Below the pieces are notes generated by a model. That model saw only the letters and a program-made list of their open reading frames with translations, had not been told where the DNA came from and made no database searches. The position numbers and the translations under genes were made by a program. This document shows positions 34,650 through 45,550 of a stretch of DNA of 64,000 nt, in pieces. Source of the DNA: Stenotrophomonas cyclobalanopsidis (GTDB lineage: Bacteria > Pseudomonadota > Gammaproteobacteria > Xanthomonadales > Xanthomonadaceae). Location: the NCBI RefSeq assembly GCF_008710035.1, contig NZ_VYKI01000003.1, positions 170,513 through 234,512 of the forward strand, in the 5' to 3' direction. Each line of letters opens with the position of its first letter. The first letter of the stretch is position 1.

Positions 34650-34753
34650 GTTTTGCTTCTGCATCTCCGCGATTGCGTTGGTGCAGGCCGCGTATATTAC
34701 GGATGCCGACAGGTAAGCGCAACACTTTTGTGAAGATTGCCGCGCTGCCGTGT

Positions 34754-36781
<2,028 letters not shown>

Positions 36782-36911
36782 GGTATTGCCAGGTCCCGGG
36801 AATGATGATTATAGCGGCCGGTCTGGTGACGGCCGGTTGAGGAAACGCCCTGCACCGCGATGCGTGCTCGGCCGATGGCCGGCATGGGGAGCAGGCGTTC
36901 AGGCTGAAAGC

Positions 36912-37448
36912 ATGAAGCCGTGCCGCTCCCTGACTCACCTGCCCCACCCCGCGCCGGGGTTCCATCTGATGGAACTGCTGCTGGTCGTCATGCTGCTGGC
37001 CGTCCTGCTCACGCTCGCATGGGGCCCCTGGCAGCGCCTGGTGGCACGCCTGCGCGCCGACACCCTGCGCGCCGAGCTCACCGGCAGCCTGGTGCTGGCG
37101 CGCTCCACGGCGGTGACCCAGCGCAGGCGGGTCACCGTCTGTGGCTCGCTCGACGGCATGTCCTGCAGCCAGGAATGGAGCCTCGGCTGGCTGGTGCGTA
37201 CGGAAGACTCACCGTGGGGAGCAGCAGCACCGGGCAAGGTCGTGCATGTGCGCGACCGGCAACCGGGCGGCATCAGGGTCCAATCCAGCCAACACCGCCC
37301 TCATGTGCAGTTCCTGCCGGACGGACGCAATGCAGGCACCAACCAGTCCCTCGTGCTGTGCGTGGACGGGCGCGAGCACAGCCGTGTGGTCATCAACGTG
37401 ACCGGCCGGGTACGCAGCGAGCGCCCCCGATCACCCGCCGACTGCTGA
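36912..37448 (+). CDS. GspH/FimT-type pseudopilin
   Basis: 178 residues from ATG 36912. The class III signal is APGFHLMELLLVVMLLAVLL, with cleavage expected after Gly and Leu/Glu in the +5 region as in prepilins (the usual FTLIEL is FHLMEL). The C-terminal domain is beta-rich with paired cysteines (VCGSLDGMSCSQEW). It is divergent from uvrB and separate from the pilin operon 0.2-8 kb to the right, so it is an extra FimT homologue. Confidence 0.8.
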   Translation: MKPCRSLTHLPHPAPGFHLMELLLVVMLLAVLLTLAWGPWQRLVARLRADTLRAELTGSLVLARSTAVTQRRRVTVCGSLDGMSCSQEWSLGWLVRTEDSPWGAAAPGKVVHVRDRQPGGIRVQSSQHRPHVQFLPDGRNAGTNQSLVLCVDGREHSRVVINVTGRVRSERPRSPADC

Positions 37449-37472
37449 GACGGCGCCAGAGCAACAACGAAA

Positions 37473-37497
37473 AAAGCCGCGATTTCTCGCGGCTTTC
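37473..37497. terminator. Terminator between FimT-type gene and tRNA-Asn
   Basis: AAAGCCGCGA and TCGCGGCTTT form a 10-base stem with a short loop, preceded by an A run and followed by T, so it can act on both converging transcripts. Confidence 0.75.
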
Positions 37498-37504
37498 TCG
37501 AATC

Positions 37505-37581
37505 TGGCGCCCGAAGTTGGACTCGAACCAACGACCCCCTGATTAACAGTCAAGTGCTCTAACCGGCTGAGCTATTCGGGC
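37505..37581 (-). tRNA. tRNA-Asn (GTT)
   Basis: 77 bases, GCCCGAA acceptor stem, anticodon GTT in loop CTGTTAA, T-loop GTTCGAGTC, encoded CCA at 37505-37507. Confidence 0.95.
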
Positions 37582-37628
37582 GGGGAGGCGAATTCTAGAC
37601 GGTGATTGCAGGGGATGCAATACCCTCT

Positions 37629-38042
37629 TTACCAGCAGCCGGCGACTTTCGCCGCCGTGGGGGTCTTGCGCCCGGCCTGGTCCAGAGTCAGGGTGCCGCA
37701 CTTGTCCTTGTCCTGCCCGGTCGCCGGCACTGCCTGCAGGGTGAAGGCCGATGCAGTGGCCTTCCCGTTCAACGAAATCGTGTAGCGCGACGTGCCATCA
37801 CGCGGGGACTGCTCGAACGGCAGCGTCGCCCCCGCATAGGTGTTCTGCACGGTGTGGAAACGCTCCAGCTGCTGGGCGATCTCCACCAGATCGGCCTTGG
37901 CCTGGGCCCGGCGCGAACGCAGCACGTACTCGCTGTAGGACGGGATCGCAATGGCGGCAAGGATCGCCACCACCGCTACCGTGATCATCAGCTCGATGAG
38001 GGTGAAACCACGCGCCATGCGGGAAAACGAGTTGATCTTCAT
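37629..38042 (-). CDS. pilE: Type IV minor pilin PilE
   Basis: 137 residues from ATG 38042. The prepilin peptidase site is MARG-FTLIELMITVAVV with Glu at +5. The long hydrophobic helix (AILAAIAIPSYSEYVLRSRR) and a C-terminal disulfide loop (KCGTLTLDQ to VAGCW) are typical. It follows pilY1 by 22 bases and ends the operon. Confidence 0.9.
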   Translation of the reverse strand: MKINSFSRMARGFTLIELMITVAVVAILAAIAIPSYSEYVLRSRRAQAKADLVEIAQQLERFHTVQNTYAGATLPFEQSPRDGTSRYTISLNGKATASAFTLQAVPATGQDKDKCGTLTLDQAGRKTPTAAKVAGCW

Positions 38043-38064
38043 ACGATGCTCTCTGGCAACCTCA

Positions 38065-41000
38065 TCAGCGGATCTGGCGCCAGGACTGGCGACCACAGGG
38101 GCGCGGCATGTACATGGCATCTGCGCCCTGCGCCCGCAGCACGAAGGTACACGCTTCCGCGTCCAGCAGCTGCTGCACCGTGCAGGTTGCCTTGGTCGGA
38201 TCGCACGGCGTCAGCTTGGGTACGAAGATGTTGCTGTCCTTGACTGGCGGCCCCTGGCCCGTGCTGCCGCCCTTGTTCAGAGCGACTGCACCGCAGTTGC
38301 CACTGCAGACCGACTGCCCGTTGATGCTGGTCGTCAGCCCGCTCATGGCGCCACCACCGGTCAGCAGGTTCAGTCCGTACATCCAGTTCACGCCACCGCC
38401 ACTGCCACAGATGGCGGTACCGGGAACATAGGTGGTGAAGAACACTGTGCCGTTCTGGATGGTGGGGTTGCCGACGAAGCGCTCGCCTTCAATGGTGTTT
38501 CCAACCACCAGGTCGACATACCAGCCGCGCACATCGCCATAGACGAACTCGGTCCGGCTGACCGCGCGTCCGGAGTAACCCGCGTTTGCAGTGGTCGTGG
38601 TGACCGTCTGCGCCTGCAGTGCGCTGCGTCCACTTACCGCGGTCGACAGGTTGTCCCAGATGCCATAAAGGCTCTGCACCGGCGAAGAGCTGCTGACGGC
38701 ATTGTCATCGGCGGCGAAGTACTGGCCGGTGCCGAAGTAGACATTGACGCCGCCGGACGGACCTCGCGTGGCCTCGATGCCACTCATGATCGGTTGCGGC
38801 TTGTTGTCGCGGACGGCAGTGAACAGCGGCGCGCCGCTCAGAGCCACCGTCCAGTTGTTGATGTTGGTGTCGGACAGATCGAACTTCCACAGGTTGCCCT
38901 GCATGTCACCGCCGTACACGGTATCGGTGATGCCATCGTTGTTCTTCAGCGCGACCGGTGCCAGGTTGATCAGGCCATTGCGGACGGCATAGCCGGAACC
39001 GGTCGGCGTGATGCGACGCAGAACCTTGCCACTGCTGATATCAACCACGAACAGGACCGCCTTGCCACTGGTCGAATTGACGCCGTTGCCGAACAGCGCC
39101 ACAAAGCGCGGCTGCCCCCCTGCGGAGGTCCCGGTGGCAGGAACGACCACCGGCTTGCCCAGCACGAAGCCCAGGTCCGACTCGGTCTTGCCCGAGACTT
39201 CCCACAGAACGTTGCTGGCACCGAACGTGGTCGGGCTTCCGATGTCCAGCGCGAAGACCGAACCATTGCTGGTCCTGCCACTACTGGGCGCAACCGAGGA
39301 ACCACCTCCGCCCGTCGTGCCCACCAGGACCGTCCGCCAGTTGGTGCCGTCGTAGGCGTCAGCCGAAGTCAGCGGACCGTCCACGTAGTAACGATGCCCG
39401 TACTGGGGATTGGCCAGCTCGGCGATGTGCTGCAGGGACGTGGACGGAACGAAAGCCAACTCCTCGTTGCCCGCCGACGTGGTATCTGACGCGTTGAAGC
39501 CGTGCAGCATGCCGTCGTTGGCGCCGACGTAGACCATGGTCGGCGGCCCACCCGCGGCCCGCTTGGCGGTCAGGAACGTGGCGTAGGAAGCACCCAGAGT
39601 CTTCTTCCACGTCGTCGCCGAGGTCGACCACGATGCATAGCCGAAATCGTCGCGGTTCGACACCACCTCGGTGGTCGAGTTCACGATGTCACCCAGCGGC
39701 GAGCTGCGCGTGCGGAAGCCACTGATGGCGGAGCCACGGAGATAGTTGACCAGGTCCCCCGGCGTTTTCTTGCTGTACCAGGCCGGCAGCGCGGTTGAGG
39801 AAAGACCCAGGGTCTCGACCTTGGCGTTATCCGTGGTACCCGCCAGATTGCTGGCCAGGAATTCAGCGACACTCGCGGCGGTTACCTGGCCATTGGAGTC
39901 GGTCGAGGTGGGCGTCTTCGCCATGAAGATGCGACGCGTGGACGAGGTGATCCTGCTCGACGCCTTCCACAGCTCCTTGCCGTCGACGCCGGTACTGGTG
40001 ACCTCGGTTCCGATCACGTCGCCAGTCCAGTCGTTGCTGCCTGACGGCACGCGGAAGTGCGATGCCACGGTGAACGAGCCGGTACTGATTCGCGCACCCG
40101 AACCGCTGCCGCCGACCGGGGCATCGCCTTCGGCCGCACTGTCGAAGATCTCTTCCAGTGCCTGCTTCAACTTGGTCGGATTGCGGGCCAGGAAGTAATT
40201 ATCCGGCACGCCCTTGACCTTGCTGTCCCATGCCTTGCCACCGGCAGGCTTGCCGTACTTGGCCGCGTACCATAGCGGGCTCTGCAGCTGCCCTGCTGCG
40301 GTAGTAGACGCTTTGTACTTGATGACGACCGGCTTCTGCCAGTTCGAAGGAAAGTTGTTCGTGTTGCTCAGCACCGAGTTGTCGGAGCCGCCGGGACGGA
40401 GGGCGAGTCGCTGCACGGTGCTTGCGGCATTGGAGCCGGTGATGGTGTAGCCGGTCAGCATCGCGTTTCCGGCGTAGGCCGAAAGATTCTCGATGCGGAT
40501 CACCACCTCGTCTTCGGCGGGCGTGCTGATCAGGCCAGTGGTGTTGCAGATCGCCGCATTGTTTGCCGCGCTCACGCTCTTGCTGGTGTCTGCACGCCAG
40601 CAGATGTTGTTGATACCGCCGTTGTCCATGCAGGTCGAACCCACGCAGTAGCTCAGCATGGCAACGACGTCGTTGTCGTGGTCATTGCCCCACAGCGAAT
40701 CCTCCCAGACCAGCGAGAAGCTACCGGCCTTGGCATCGGCTCGGTAGGGCCGCCCGTACACCAAGCCTCCACCCGTACTGTTGGCAGTCTTTGTGCCGAT
40801 GCCGACCGCACCCAGGAAGCAGCTGCGCCAGCCGGAGGAGGTCTGCGTGGCAGAACCGGTATTGTTCGCTTGGCACAGCGGTGCCAGACCGATCTTGCTG
40901 TTGCCCACAGCAATCTCAAACTGCGGCAGGTTCTCGGCCATGGCGACGGTGTAGGTGGTCGCGGTCAGCTTGTACGACGACGGCTTGCTCTGTACGCCGG

Positions 41001-42687
41001 GACGCATGTCGGTCTCGGCCGCCGCCTTGGCCAGTCCGGCGATCATGTAGCTGCCTTCCATCGACGGGATATCTGGACAGATGCCACGCGCCTTGCTCAG
41101 GCTGGTGACCGTCTGGCCCTGGCAGATGTCCTCATGGGTGTTGAGCGACGTACCCCTCGGGGTGTCACCGACGCGACCGACCATGTAAGTTTTGCCGGCG
41201 ATGCCCTCCGCTACGCCGACGGCATCGGTCGCCGCCGTTGCGCTGGTCAGGTTGGTCACCGCGCCGATGTCGTCGCTGTCGAACGAAGGCAGGCCCGAGG
41301 ACAGGACCAGGATGTTGCAGGTGGCGCAGTAGGAATTGCCGCCATTGGCCGGCAATCGGTAAGGGTCCTGCCAAGTGACGTTGGTCGGCAGGCCACCGAG
41401 GTCGCCGCTGTCGCCGTAGACCTTGGTGCCACCGGTCACGTAACGCAGCGCTTCGGCATACATCTCCGCCAGCGGATTGCCCCACGCACTGCACTTCTGG
41501 CCACCGGTGCCGGGGTCGGTCAGGTTGCCGTTGCCGTTCTGACCCTGACGATTGAGGATGCCGTAGGTGTTGCAGTCGGTCCAGTTGCTGTTCCAGTTCC
41601 ACTGGTCGATACGGAAATTGGAGATGGTATTAATGACCCCCTCATTCCCGCTGTTCAGTGCATTGCAGAACTGGCCGGTGGACAGATTGATCTCATCACC
41701 AGTAGCACAGAACGAGGTGCCATTGCCCGCGATCTTGCCGATGTTGCGGCGCAAGACACCACCGTCGCGCGGATTGGCATAGGTACCGCTGATCAAGCCA
41801 AATCGCAGGCGACCACTTTCGCCGTAGGTCTGCAGCACGCCGGCCGGCTTGTAGCGGTCGGTGGTGCCGTCGCTGTACTTGCGGCAATAGCTCTCACGCA
41901 GCGCGGCGGTGGTCGAGCCACAGACTTCCGCGCGCACGGTGTAATCGACCGGGTTCTTGGGAATATCGGCAGCGCCGTCACCGGAACGGTTGGCATCACA
42001 CTGCCGTGCAGCGGTCGACGCCCATTCGGACCAGTTGCCCGAGGCCACGCGCATCAGCGGCGCGCCGCTGGCGGAAATGGTCGCATTGCAGAATGACTGG
42101 GTACCGCTCAGCGGCGCAAAGCTACCGATGTCGCTGCCGCTGTAAACTTTCACCCAAGCATGCAGATCGTTGGGTATCTGCGCGCGCTCAATGACCGTTT
42201 TGTTCGCGTCGTCAGTGGAGCGCTGGCCGCCGTAAAGCACGCTTCGCATCACGTCGAGGCGACTCATGGTGATCCAGTTCAGGAAGTTGCCAGACCACGC
42301 ACTGCTGCAGCTGTGCTTGTTGGCACCCCCGGCGGCGGCGGAGGCTTTGAACACACCGCTGGCATACGCATAGCAGAGGTTCGAGTCGAAATAGCCGCCG
42401 TACTCGAATGTATCAAGGTAGGTGGTGTCCAGCGTGCCGTCTTCGTTGAGATCGCTGTAATCGCTGTAGGCCTTGTTGAACAGCTGCTCGTCACGCGACA
42501 TCACCATCATCATCAGCGGCGGCTGGCTCTGCTTGGTGTACAGCGGCTCCTGTGCGATGTCGTAGTCGCCAAGCGCTGCATGCAGCGGAATGATCAGCGC
42601 GGCCAGGCCGGCAAGAACGGCCAGCCCAGCGCCGCCTTTCAGCCAGGTTGAGGGGCGCAGGCGAAGAAAGCGTTGATCGTTGTTCAT
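38065..42687 (-). CDS. pilY1: Type IV pilus tip-associated protein PilY1
   Basis: 1540 residues. It caps or associates with the pilus tip and is needed for pilus extension, adhesion and surface sensing. The N-terminus has a membrane or signal segment (GGAGLAVLAGLAALIIPLHA, near 19-38). The middle is a large xanthomonad-type N-terminal region rich in Asn, Ser and Cys. The C-terminal third is the PilY1 beta-propeller; the calcium-binding loop is NNDGITDTVYGGDMQGNLWK, near residue 1245. The start overlaps pilX by four bases. Confidence 0.95.
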   Translation of the reverse strand: MNNDQRFLRLRPSTWLKGGAGLAVLAGLAALIIPLHAALGDYDIAQEPLYTKQSQPPLMMMVMSRDEQLFNKAYSDYSDLNEDGTLDTTYLDTFEYGGYFDSNLCYAYASGVFKASAAAGGANKHSCSSAWSGNFLNWITMSRLDVMRSVLYGGQRSTDDANKTVIERAQIPNDLHAWVKVYSGSDIGSFAPLSGTQSFCNATISASGAPLMRVASGNWSEWASTAARQCDANRSGDGAADIPKNPVDYTVRAEVCGSTTAALRESYCRKYSDGTTDRYKPAGVLQTYGESGRLRFGLISGTYANPRDGGVLRRNIGKIAGNGTSFCATGDEINLSTGQFCNALNSGNEGVINTISNFRIDQWNWNSNWTDCNTYGILNRQGQNGNGNLTDPGTGGQKCSAWGNPLAEMYAEALRYVTGGTKVYGDSGDLGGLPTNVTWQDPYRLPANGGNSYCATCNILVLSSGLPSFDSDDIGAVTNLTSATAATDAVGVAEGIAGKTYMVGRVGDTPRGTSLNTHEDICQGQTVTSLSKARGICPDIPSMEGSYMIAGLAKAAAETDMRPGVQSKPSSYKLTATTYTVAMAENLPQFEIAVGNSKIGLAPLCQANNTGSATQTSSGWRSCFLGAVGIGTKTANSTGGGLVYGRPYRADAKAGSFSLVWEDSLWGNDHDNDVVAMLSYCVGSTCMDNGGINNICWRADTSKSVSAANNAAICNTTGLISTPAEDEVVIRIENLSAYAGNAMLTGYTITGSNAASTVQRLALRPGGSDNSVLSNTNNFPSNWQKPVVIKYKASTTAAGQLQSPLWYAAKYGKPAGGKAWDSKVKGVPDNYFLARNPTKLKQALEEIFDSAAEGDAPVGGSGSGARISTGSFTVASHFRVPSGSNDWTGDVIGTEVTSTGVDGKELWKASSRITSSTRRIFMAKTPTSTDSNGQVTAASVAEFLASNLAGTTDNAKVETLGLSSTALPAWYSKKTPGDLVNYLRGSAISGFRTRSSPLGDIVNSTTEVVSNRDDFGYASWSTSATTWKKTLGASYATFLTAKRAAGGPPTMVYVGANDGMLHGFNASDTTSAGNEELAFVPSTSLQHIAELANPQYGHRYYVDGPLTSADAYDGTNWRTVLVGTTGGGGSSVAPSSGRTSNGSVFALDIGSPTTFGASNVLWEVSGKTESDLGFVLGKPVVVPATGTSAGGQPRFVALFGNGVNSTSGKAVLFVVDISSGKVLRRITPTGSGYAVRNGLINLAPVALKNNDGITDTVYGGDMQGNLWKFDLSDTNINNWTVALSGAPLFTAVRDNKPQPIMSGIEATRGPSGGVNVYFGTGQYFAADDNAVSSSSPVQSLYGIWDNLSTAVSGRSALQAQTVTTTTANAGYSGRAVSRTEFVYGDVRGWYVDLVVGNTIEGERFVGNPTIQNGTVFFTTYVPGTAICGSGGGVNWMYGLNLLTGGGAMSGLTTSINGQSVCSGNCGAVALNKGGSTGQGPPVKDSNIFVPKLTPCDPTKATCTVQQLLDAEACTFVLRAQGADAMYMPRPCGRQSWRQIR

Positions 42688-43172
42688 GGGATGAAGACCG
42701 TATCGATGACAGCGCTGGCGGTTGCGTCGGTGGCCTGGTCACTGGCAAGCGCGGTGACCTGGTAGATGTTTCCGGTCTCTTCGTTGCGCTTCTTGCCCAC
42801 GGTGATGGTCGAGGAGGCGAAGCACTTGTCCAGGCGCCGGGTGTAGTTGGACGAGGTGGCGGTGACTGCGTTGGCCCAGGTCGCCGGATCGAAGGTGGGG
42901 CTGCACTCTTCCTGGTTGGCCAGGTACACGTTCGCGCCACTGTCCAGTGCGGTTTCAATGGTCGCTTCGGTCGCGCGCGCGCTCGATTCGGCATTCTGGA
43001 ACGCCAGGTTGGTGCGCAGATAGTTGGAGGCCATGCGCTCCTGCATGCTGGTGACCTGCATGCCGGCGATACCGATCAGGGCAAGCAGGATCAGCATGAT
43101 CAGCGCAACATAAAGCACGGCACCGCGCTGGCGCTGCGGAAAGGCCGGCTGGGATCGTGGCGTACGCATCAT
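42684..43172 (-). CDS. pilX: Type IV pilus assembly protein PilX
   Basis: 162 residues from the ATG pair at 43172/43169. The segment RQRGAVLYVALIMLILLALI, then GIAGMQVTSMQERMASNYLR and NLAFQNAESS, is the PilX N-terminal signature. PilX lacks the strict FTLIEL but is processed as a minor pilin. The C-terminal domain is small and has two cysteines. Overlaps pilY1 by four bases and follows pilW by four. Confidence 0.9.
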   Translation of the reverse strand: MMRTPRSQPAFPQRQRGAVLYVALIMLILLALIGIAGMQVTSMQERMASNYLRTNLAFQNAESSARATEATIETALDSGANVYLANQEECSPTFDPATWANAVTATSSNYTRRLDKCFASSTITVGKKRNEETGNIYQVTALASDQATDATASAVIDTVFIP

Positions 43173-43176
43173 GGCC

Positions 43177-44373
43177 TCAATTGCCGTAAAGGCGGTTTCG
43201 CAGGGCAACGGTGGTCTGGTAGACCGCACGCATGCGCCTGTCATCGGGAGGGGTAAAGGTCACGCCCATGCCGACCAGCGCAGCGGCGCCATCGGCCTTG
43301 CGCGCGGACGCGGGGTCCGGGCTGGACATCAACAGGCCGATCTGTACCGCGCCGACACGGCGCCAGGCCAACTGCGCATCGCCGGACACCGAACCGTCCA
43401 CCGTCGTCGCCGTGCCCTGGCTGTCGATGTAACCCGACGGCGACGCAGGATCCAGGCTGCGGTCCTGGCCATACAACAGCTGCATGTTGTCAACGCCCTC
43501 CACCAGCGGCTCCGGCGCACCTGCGGCAAGATCGCCGTTCGGCGTCGCACTGAAGCGCACCCGGTACAGCGAACTCTGCTTCGTATCGGCGTCATATCCG
43601 ATGTAATAGACCGCACTCTCCGCCCGATACAGGTTGGCCTGGCCCACCGTGTACCCCTGCAAGAAGGTGCGCGAGCCGTTGAGCTTGACGGTGTCGAAGG
43701 TGATGCTGGCGGTACCGCTGTTGACGGCGCGGGCCTGGAACACCGTGGCCGACGTGCAGTCCGCCACGCCATACAGGCCCGGGTTGGTCATGCCGCTACG
43801 CAAGACGGAAAGGCGTGACGCATCGAAATTGAAGACCGGTCGAGTGACGTCACCGCCGACCGAGGTCACCGGCACGCCATCGGGCATCAGGTAGCGCAGC
43901 GCAACGATGTCGCTGCCGTTGACCCGGTTGGTCAACGCATCGGCAATGGCCTTCGGCAACGCAGGCGTGTAGTCGGTACCACCGGTCGACGGCGTCGCCG
44001 CGATGGTCAGCGTCTCGCCCGGCCCGGTGTTGTTGGCCTCGTAACCCTGGATGGAACGGTTGAAGTCCAGCACCGGGTTCGCGGCGCCATCCAGCGTGGA
44101 GCGCAGGGAAATCCGCGTCGGCGAGGTCTGCGCCTGGTCGTTCACGCAGCCGAAATGGCCGGCCATGCGGATCTCCCGCTGCAGGGTGTCCATGGCAAAA
44201 CGGCTGTTTTCCTGCACACGCGCCAGCCCTTCAGAAAGGCGATACGCCTCGCGCGATGCGGCAAATACCTGCACGACGGCCAGCATGATGATCAGGCCGA
44301 TCACCATCGAGATCATCAGTTCGATCAGCGACAGGCCGCGTGCAGCATCACGACGATGATAGGTGTTCTTCAC
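43177..44373 (-). CDS. pilW: Type IV pilus assembly protein PilW
   Basis: 398 residues. The prepilin N-terminus is ARGLSLIELMISMVIGLIIM, with conserved Glu at +5 (SLIEL). The long C-terminal domain is beta-rich and has a few cysteines. It helps prime pilus assembly with PilV, PilX and FimT. Overlaps pilV by four bases. Confidence 0.92.
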   Translation of the reverse strand: MKNTYHRRDAARGLSLIELMISMVIGLIIMLAVVQVFAASREAYRLSEGLARVQENSRFAMDTLQREIRMAGHFGCVNDQAQTSPTRISLRSTLDGAANPVLDFNRSIQGYEANNTGPGETLTIAATPSTGGTDYTPALPKAIADALTNRVNGSDIVALRYLMPDGVPVTSVGGDVTRPVFNFDASRLSVLRSGMTNPGLYGVADCTSATVFQARAVNSGTASITFDTVKLNGSRTFLQGYTVGQANLYRAESAVYYIGYDADTKQSSLYRVRFSATPNGDLAAGAPEPLVEGVDNMQLLYGQDRSLDPASPSGYIDSQGTATTVDGSVSGDAQLAWRRVGAVQIGLLMSSPDPASARKADGAAALVGMGVTFTPPDDRRMRAVYQTTVALRNRLYGN

Positions 44374-44846
44374 AGTCGGGTACTCGCACTGAAAGTGGTG
44401 TCAGCGGCGTCGGCCTTCCACCGGTCATCGCCCCAGGTCACCTGCACGGTGTACAGCGTCCCGTTGCGGGTGACCTTCGCCGTGGCACCATCGCCGAGGC
44501 CCTTGCCCATGCGGCAGCGCCAGTCGGCCATGTAGGTATCCTTGGAGATCTTCGTGCCGGTCGGCGGCGAGCAGTTGCTGGTGGTCGCGGTGTAGTCGCC
44601 CAGGTAGTAGGCCGCGCCAACCCGGTTGGCACGGATCTGGTCGAGCAGCTCGTAGCTCAGGTTGGTTGCCTGGGTACGGAAGTTCGCGCTCTGAACGTAA
44701 CGCACGTTCATCGTCTGCAGCAGCGCGAACCCGAGCAGTCCGAAGCCCAGCACCAAGATCGCGATCAGCACTTCGATCAGGGTAAAGCCCTGCTCTGCGC
44801 CGGGGCGCATGTTGAATCGACGGGACGATCTGGGCTTCACTTGCAT
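44370..44846 (-). CDS. pilV: Type IV pilus modification/minor pilin PilV
   Basis: 158 residues. The prepilin motif is EQGFTLIEVLIAILVLGFGL, with glycines in the helix as in PilV. The start lies in a ten-base overlap with the FimT gene. Ends in the four-base overlap with pilW. Confidence 0.9.
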   Translation of the reverse strand: MQVKPRSSRRFNMRPGAEQGFTLIEVLIAILVLGFGLLGFALLQTMNVRYVQSANFRTQATNLSYELLDQIRANRVGAAYYLGDYTATTSNCSPPTGTKISKDTYMADWRCRMGKGLGDGATAKVTRNGTLYTVQVTWGDDRWKADAADTTFSASTRL

Positions 44847-45355
44847 GCTTCCTTCTGCAGCCGGACCTGTCCGGTAAGCGAGACGATCATCCGCCGCTGC
44901 AACGGCTGACCGCCGCAGTCGGCAGGGCGCAGGGTGATGTTGCTGACAGCGGCGGCACGACTGCGGCCGCGCTGATCAAAGGCGATGCTCAACGACTCGC
45001 CCGATGCGCCCTGCATCTGCCGTCGCGCGTCGGCGTAGCGGAGCACCGGCTCGTCCTTGTCGTAGCTTCCGTTGCCGTTGCTGTCGTTCCAGACCATCCA
45101 GCCGTCGGCCCACGTCGCCCCGTCACAGGCCGTGCCGTCCTTGGATGCACAGACCGCGCCGCCATGGGTGCCGCGGATGGCCTCGGAACGGGCCAGCGCA
45201 AGCGCGCCCATCAGTTCATTGGCCGTGGTGGCCATCCGGTTGGAGCGGATGGTGCTCTGGAAACTGGGATAGGCAATGGCGGTCAGGATTGCCAGCACGG
45301 CAATCGTGATCATCAACTCGACCAGCGTGAAGCCCTTGGACCGGCGCAGTGACAT
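44837..45355 (-). CDS. fimT: FimT/GspH-type minor pilin
   Basis: 172 residues from ATG 45355. The prepilin motif is SKGFTLVELMITIAVLAILT. The GspH domain includes GALALARSEAIRGTHGGAVC and ASKDGTACDG. In Xanthomonadaceae some FimT proteins bind DNA for transformation through a basic C-terminal region; here the tail is LTGQVRLQKEACK. It is the first gene of the fimT-pilV-pilW-pilX-pilY1-pilE operon. Confidence 0.9.
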   Translation of the reverse strand: MSLRRSKGFTLVELMITIAVLAILTAIAYPSFQSTIRSNRMATTANELMGALALARSEAIRGTHGGAVCASKDGTACDGATWADGWMVWNDSNGNGSYDKDEPVLRYADARRQMQGASGESLSIAFDQRGRSRAAAVSNITLRPADCGGQPLQRRMIVSLTGQVRLQKEACK

Positions 45356-45550
45356 GAAACGCTCCCCAGCGTGTTGGTGGCCACGATGGCGCACCCGGTT
45401 GCCGCCGGCAAGCGGCGGCAGGATGAACGGTCAGAACGGGGGGACGGGCGTCAAAGCGTTGACACGCCCTGCCCTTCCGGCAGCCCCGGAAGGGGTCGGA
45501 GCCCCTTCGGGGGCCCGACCCCGGGCGGCCTGGCAGGCCGCCCCGGCTGG

